From: Gemmatimonadota bacterium
GTDB lineage: Bacteria; Gemmatimonadota; Gemmatimonadetes; Gemmatimonadales; GWC2-71-9
Assembly: GCA_027294815.1 (NCBI GenBank)
Contig: JAPULP010000319.1
Span: forward strand, 1 to 26,449
Reading direction: 5' to 3'
Length of the DNA: 26,449 nt
Shown here: positions 23,759 through 26,449 of the stretch, piece after piece
Numbering within the stretch: the stretch's first letter is position 1
How the letters are laid out: every line of letters begins with the position of its first letter
Position numbers and translations under genes: made by a program
Notes under the pieces: model-generated
Database searches by the model: none
What the model was told of the DNA's origin: nothing
What the model saw: only the letters and a program-made list of their open reading frames with translations

Positions 23759-24933
23759 GAACAGCACTCGCGCTGGTGTGTATGCTAACGGCATTTTCCC
23801 AGATCGCCGTTGCCCAACGTCGGAACATCGACCGTCAGATTCGCGAGAACCAAAGCCGGCTCGACTCCATCCGACAAGAACGCGAAGACCTCGAGGCGCA
23901 ACAGCAACGCCTTCTCGGGCAGGCGCGGAACATTTCGTTGGACATCGCCAATCTGAATCGCCAACAAACGTCCACCAGGGGCATGGTCAACGAACTCGAT
24001 CGGCAGCTCGGAGCGTTGAACTCCCAGCTGGATACGCTGACGCTCGAGCTCATCCTCGTCGAAGACGCGATGGCCGAGAAGGAGGCGATCCTCGAACGGC
24101 GCGCGGTCGCGATCCACAAGCGCGGGTCCTTGTGGGCCTTCGAAGTGCTGCTGGCCGCAGAGAGCTTCGGCGATCTGCTGAGCCGGTACAAATATTTGTA
24201 CACGGCAAGTCGTCAAGACCTATCGTTGGTGAACGAGATCACCACCATGCGTAATCGCATTTCGGCCAATCGGCGGGACCTGGTCACCGTGCAAGACCAA
24301 GTTGAGTCCCAGCGCACCCAGCGCAATCGAGAACTGGTGCGCTACGCGAGTCTCGAGCGAGAACGCCAACGCGCGCTCTCCGTGACCGGGCAAAGCGAAC
24401 AGCGCGCCGCGGCCCGGATCACAGAACTCGAAGCCGACGCCCTCCGCCTCGACGAGACAATCGCGGCGTTGGTTCGGGCCCGTGGGACCGTCAGACTGAC
24501 GGCAGCTACAATCAATGAAGACGATCTCAACAGGTTAGACTGGCCGATCGACGGCCAACTCGTGTATCGCTTCGGCGCGGAGCCGTTCCGGGATGGGACC
24601 AGCATCGCACGACAGGGGATCGGCATTCGCGCATCGGAGGGCACGCCGGTCAAGGCCGTCCGGACCGGCATCGTCGCGCAGGCCGGTCCGTTCGGCACGT
24701 TCGGCCAGATCGTCATTCTCGACCACGGCGGCGGCTATTGGACGCTCTACACCAACCTATCAATCATAACCGTTGCGAGAGGCGATCTCGTGAACGAGGG
24801 GCAGGTCATGGCTCGAAGCGGCGGCGCCAACACCGACGAAGGCCCGCACCTCGGATTTCAAATCCGACAGCTACTCCCGGACAGCCGGAGTTCGGTCCCG
24901 CTCGATCCGTTGAACTGGCTGAAACGACGGTAG
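23755..24933 (+). CDS. envC: EnvC-like amidase activator (coiled coil plus degenerate LytM/M23)
   Basis: Periplasmic activator of cell-wall amidases, 392 residues. Signal peptide MRTALALVCMLTAFSQIAVAQ, then a long heptad-rich coiled coil (about 22-235) that should dock on FtsX, then a LytM-type domain (about 265-388). The catalytic motifs of active M23 enzymes are lost: the HxGxD-type position reads RQGIGI and the HxH position reads PHLGF. That pattern of loss resembles E. coli EnvC, which stimulates AmiA/AmiB rather than cutting peptidoglycan. The ATG at 23755 overlaps the ftsX stop; the frame is open further upstream but lies within ftsX. It is the last gene of the eight-gene unit. No amidase gene is in the window. 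Confidence 0.9.
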   Translation: MRTALALVCMLTAFSQIAVAQRRNIDRQIRENQSRLDSIRQEREDLEAQQQRLLGQARNISLDIANLNRQQTSTRGMVNELDRQLGALNSQLDTLTLELILVEDAMAEKEAILERRAVAIHKRGSLWAFEVLLAAESFGDLLSRYKYLYTASRQDLSLVNEITTMRNRISANRRDLVTVQDQVESQRTQRNRELVRYASLERERQRALSVTGQSEQRAAARITELEADALRLDETIAALVRARGTVRLTAATINEDDLNRLDWPIDGQLVYRFGAEPFRDGTSIARQGIGIRASEGTPVKAVRTGIVAQAGPFGTFGQIVILDHGGGYWTLYTNLSIITVARGDLVNEGQVMARSGGANTDEGPHLGFQIRQLLPDSRSSVPLDPLNWLKRR

Positions 24934-25032
24934 TCCCCCCCCTCCACCCCGGGGTGGGGCTGGGCCTCCTCCCTCCCAAACTCCTCCCTTCTTACCCAAC
25001 ACCACTTCCCACCTGCCTCCCCCTCACCCCCC
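24934..25032 (+). other. Polypyrimidine intergenic stretch
   Basis: Between envC and the TetR promoter the plus strand is almost all C and T apart from one small island. A perfect palindrome CCACCCCGGGGTGG lies at 24944-24957, 10 bp after the envC stop. It lacks a loop and T-run of classic terminator form but may mark the end of the operon. Confidence 0.4.
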
Positions 25033-25060
25033 TTGCCCTTTTCTCATCGAAGGGTACAAT
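25033..25060 (+). promoter_or_regulatory. Promoter of the tetR-efflux unit
   Basis: -35 TTGCCC at 25033-25038 (4 of 6), a 16-nt spacer, -10 TACAAT at 25055-25060 (5 of 6). The expected start of transcription, about 25067, lies within 2-3 nt of the ATG at 25069, which implies a leaderless message. Confidence 0.65.
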
Positions 25061-25079
25061 ACATACGTATGAATCATAC
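25054..25079 (+). promoter_or_regulatory. Palindromic operator candidate for the TetR regulator
   Basis: A 26-bp imperfect palindrome centred between 25066 and 25067, with 10 of 13 positions matching per half and a perfect core CATACGTATG (25062-25071). It covers the -10 hexamer, the predicted transcription start and the start codon, so a bound dimer would block its own promoter. Confidence 0.6.
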
Positions 25080-25683
25080 CTCCACCCCGGAAATCCTCCT
25101 CGACGTCGGGCAGCGCCTCTTTGCCGAGCGGGGATACGCCGCCTCGTCGGTCCGCGACATCACGTCCGCCGGCGGCGCCAACCTGGGCGCGGTCACCTAC
25201 CACTTCGGCTCGAAGGACGCGCTGTACCAAGCGGTGTTGGAGCGGGCGTTGGGACCACTGCGGGAGACCATTGCGGCCACAGCCCAGCCGACCGGCCCCG
25301 CTCTGGATCGAATCGAAGCAGTGTTGCGAGCGATGTTCGCCTACCTCGGCGACCATCCCGAGCTGCCTCGGTTGATCGTGCAGCAATTGGCGGCCGGCAC
25401 CGAGTTACCTCCAGTCGTCGCCGCGACGATGCAAGCGAACATCGGCGTGATGACCGGGCTGATACGGGAGGGGCAGCGCCACGGGACCATTAGGAAGGGA
25501 GACCCGCAACTGCTCGCCCTCAGCTTTGGCGGCCAGCCGATTTTTCTCGCGCTGATCGGGCACGCACTCAAACAAGCGGTGGGACTGGATCCCACCGATC
25601 CAGCAGCTCGCCAAGCCCTCGTGGATAGCGTTGTCACTTTGGTGCGAGCGGGGCTGCGATCCACAAAGGAAAATACGCCATGA
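25069..25683 (+). CDS. TetR/AcrR-family transcriptional regulator
   Basis: Dimeric repressor-type regulator of 204 residues. The N-terminal helix-turn-helix (about 7-53) is typical: ILLDVGQRLFAERGYAASSV, RDITSAGGANLGAVTYHF and GSKDALYQAVLERAL. The C-terminal ligand-binding region (about 60-200) is helical. It is related in style to the regulators of RND efflux operons (CecR/AcrR-like), and the next gene is an outer-membrane efflux lipoprotein overlapping by ATGA. The ATG at 25069 is at or next to the predicted transcription start. The palindrome over the promoter suggests autoregulation; the ligand is unknown. Confidence 0.9.
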   Translation: MNHTSTPEILLDVGQRLFAERGYAASSVRDITSAGGANLGAVTYHFGSKDALYQAVLERALGPLRETIAATAQPTGPALDRIEAVLRAMFAYLGDHPELPRLIVQQLAAGTELPPVVAATMQANIGVMTGLIREGQRHGTIRKGDPQLLALSFGGQPIFLALIGHALKQAVGLDPTDPAARQALVDSVVTLVRAGLRSTKENTP

Positions 25684-26378
25684 AGTATTTTCGGACTCCA
25701 CGAGTCGGCGCCCTGGCCCTTCTCGCCTCGGTGGGCTGCTCTTTCGCTCCAGACCCCGAGCTTCCCCAGCCGGTGGCGGCTCTTCCCGAGACTTTCGTGG
25801 AGTCGGAGGCCACAGGCGTATACGCACCGCTCGAGTGGTGGCGCGACTTCGAGAACCCCACGCTCGACGCGCTGATCGACTCTGCGCTCGTCTCCAACCT
25901 CGATCTGGTGGAGGCCGTCGCCCGGGTCGAGGAGGCCCGGGCTCAATCGGGAATCGCATGGGCAGACCTCTTCCCACAGATCCAGGCCGGTGCGGACGTG
26001 AGCAAAACCAGCCAGCCGGCCAACACGGGAATCGGTGGGGCCTTGGGTGGACAGGTGGGGGACTCCGCTCAGGCGGGTCCGAGCTTCGACCGCTTCGCCT
26101 TCACCACGTACTCGGCATCGCTGGGGTTTTCCTGGGAGTTGGATTTCTGGGGCCGCGCCCGCAACGACGGGCGTGCCGCCGCGGCTGAACTCATGGCGTC
26201 TCGGGCGGATCTGCACGCTGCGCGGCTCGGAGTCCTCTCGGAGACGATCTCCACGTACTTCCAGATCGCCGATTTGCGGGAACGCGTGGGGCTGACACGT
26301 GAGACGGTCGACGTCCTGGAGGAGCGGGAGGCGCTGACCGAGACGCGCTACTACCGAGGATTGGTTTCCTCGCTGTAG
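25680..26378 (+). CDS. RND-type outer-membrane efflux lipoprotein, cut short by an in-frame TAG
   Basis: TolC/OprM-family channel protein (NodT-type lipoprotein). The N-terminus LALLASVGCSFAPDPELPQP resembles the usual signal-lipobox-CxxGPDY-P pattern, with Cys at about 20. PLEWWRDFENPTLDALIDSALVSNLDL and FSWELDFWGRARNDGRAAAAEL are family signatures of the first channel repeat. Full proteins are about 450-500 residues; this frame ends after 232 residues at TAG 26376-26378, in the middle of the helical hairpin leading into the second half. The same frame continues with family-like sequence to the window edge. It overlaps tetR by ATGA and would normally be followed by membrane-fusion and pump genes. 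Confidence 0.85.
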   Translation: MKYFRTPRVGALALLASVGCSFAPDPELPQPVAALPETFVESEATGVYAPLEWWRDFENPTLDALIDSALVSNLDLVEAVARVEEARAQSGIAWADLFPQIQAGADVSKTSQPANTGIGGALGGQVGDSAQAGPSFDRFAFTTYSASLGFSWELDFWGRARNDGRAAAAELMASRADLHAARLGVLSETISTYFQIADLRERVGLTRETVDVLEEREALTETRYYRGLVSSL

Positions 26379-26449
26379 CTGTACCAGGTGCGCCTCGACC
26401 TGCGAACCGTGCAGGCCAGCCTCCCGCAAATCGAGACGCAACTCGCCGA
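26379..26449 (+). pseudogene. Continuation of the efflux channel gene after the amber codon (partial)
   Basis: The same reading frame directly after the TAG gives LYQVRLDLRTVQASLPQIET and onward, which is the expected heptad-type helix of the channel family (compare the usual LDLxQAExxLASARAxLPxLExQLA pattern). The frame is therefore broken by one codon only, not by a frameshift. It runs off the right edge. Confidence 0.7.

Noticed and set aside
24944..24957. Rho-independent terminator after envC
   Set aside because: The palindrome has no proper loop and no T-run, so it was kept only as a note within the pyrimidine tract.

Overview
The window is about 26.4 kb of GC-rich bacterial chromosome (core genes, no phage, IS, CRISPR, rRNA or tRNA that I can see). 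It encodes an outer-membrane folding branch (SurA and a second parvulin lipoprotein), FtsEX-EnvC and an RND-type outer-membrane channel, so the host is a diderm. The mix of DUF58/BatA-like genes, a DUF4384 protein, a secreted M28 peptidase and abundant heptamer tandem repeats fits Gemmatimonadota or a close relative. That placement is an inference from gene style, not from a marker phylogeny.

Layout. (1) 1-1714, minus strand: CDF metal exporter followed by typA/bipA, which runs off the left edge. (2) 1778-3109, plus: CorC/CNNM-type membrane protein, divergent from the CDF gene and overlapping pdxA tail to tail. (3) 3106-12902, minus: a tightly packed six-gene unit, read in the order DUF58 - BatA-like VWA membrane protein - mfd - parvulin lipoprotein - surA - pdxA. 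Start and stop codons overlap at three junctions, and surA-pdxA repeats the order known from E. coli. (4) 13121-15617, plus: DUF4384 secreted protein and M28 zinc peptidase, each with its own Shine-Dalgarno. (5) 15730-17526, plus: lepA, apparently with a -10 hexamer immediately before its ATG. (6) 17683-24933, plus: an eight-gene unit: ROK sugar kinase, PfkB kinase, GHKL ATPase, STAS-like/winged-helix protein, Cys/Met-metabolism PLP enzyme, ftsE, ftsX, envC. Nearly every junction is an ATGA-type overlap. (7) 25069-end, plus: TetR regulator and an outer-membrane efflux lipoprotein, with a strong promoter overlapping a palindromic operator candidate. The efflux gene carries an in-frame amber codon near the right edge.

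How the parts work together. Segment 3 couples transcription-repair coupling (Mfd) with periplasmic outer-membrane protein folding and pyridoxal phosphate synthesis. Segment 6 places a possible partner-switching regulatory pair between sugar kinases, a PLP enzyme and the cell-division peptidoglycan-splitting machinery. Its EnvC has lost the catalytic residues of its LytM domain, as expected of an amidase activator. Segment 7 looks like the start of a self-regulated drug-efflux operon.

The most unusual non-coding structure is a set of 7-bp-period tandem repeats found both between genes and inside coding sequences (pdxA and mfd), plus a three-unit decamer repeat with an inverted copy upstream of lepA. 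No intergenic gap exceeds about 220 bp.
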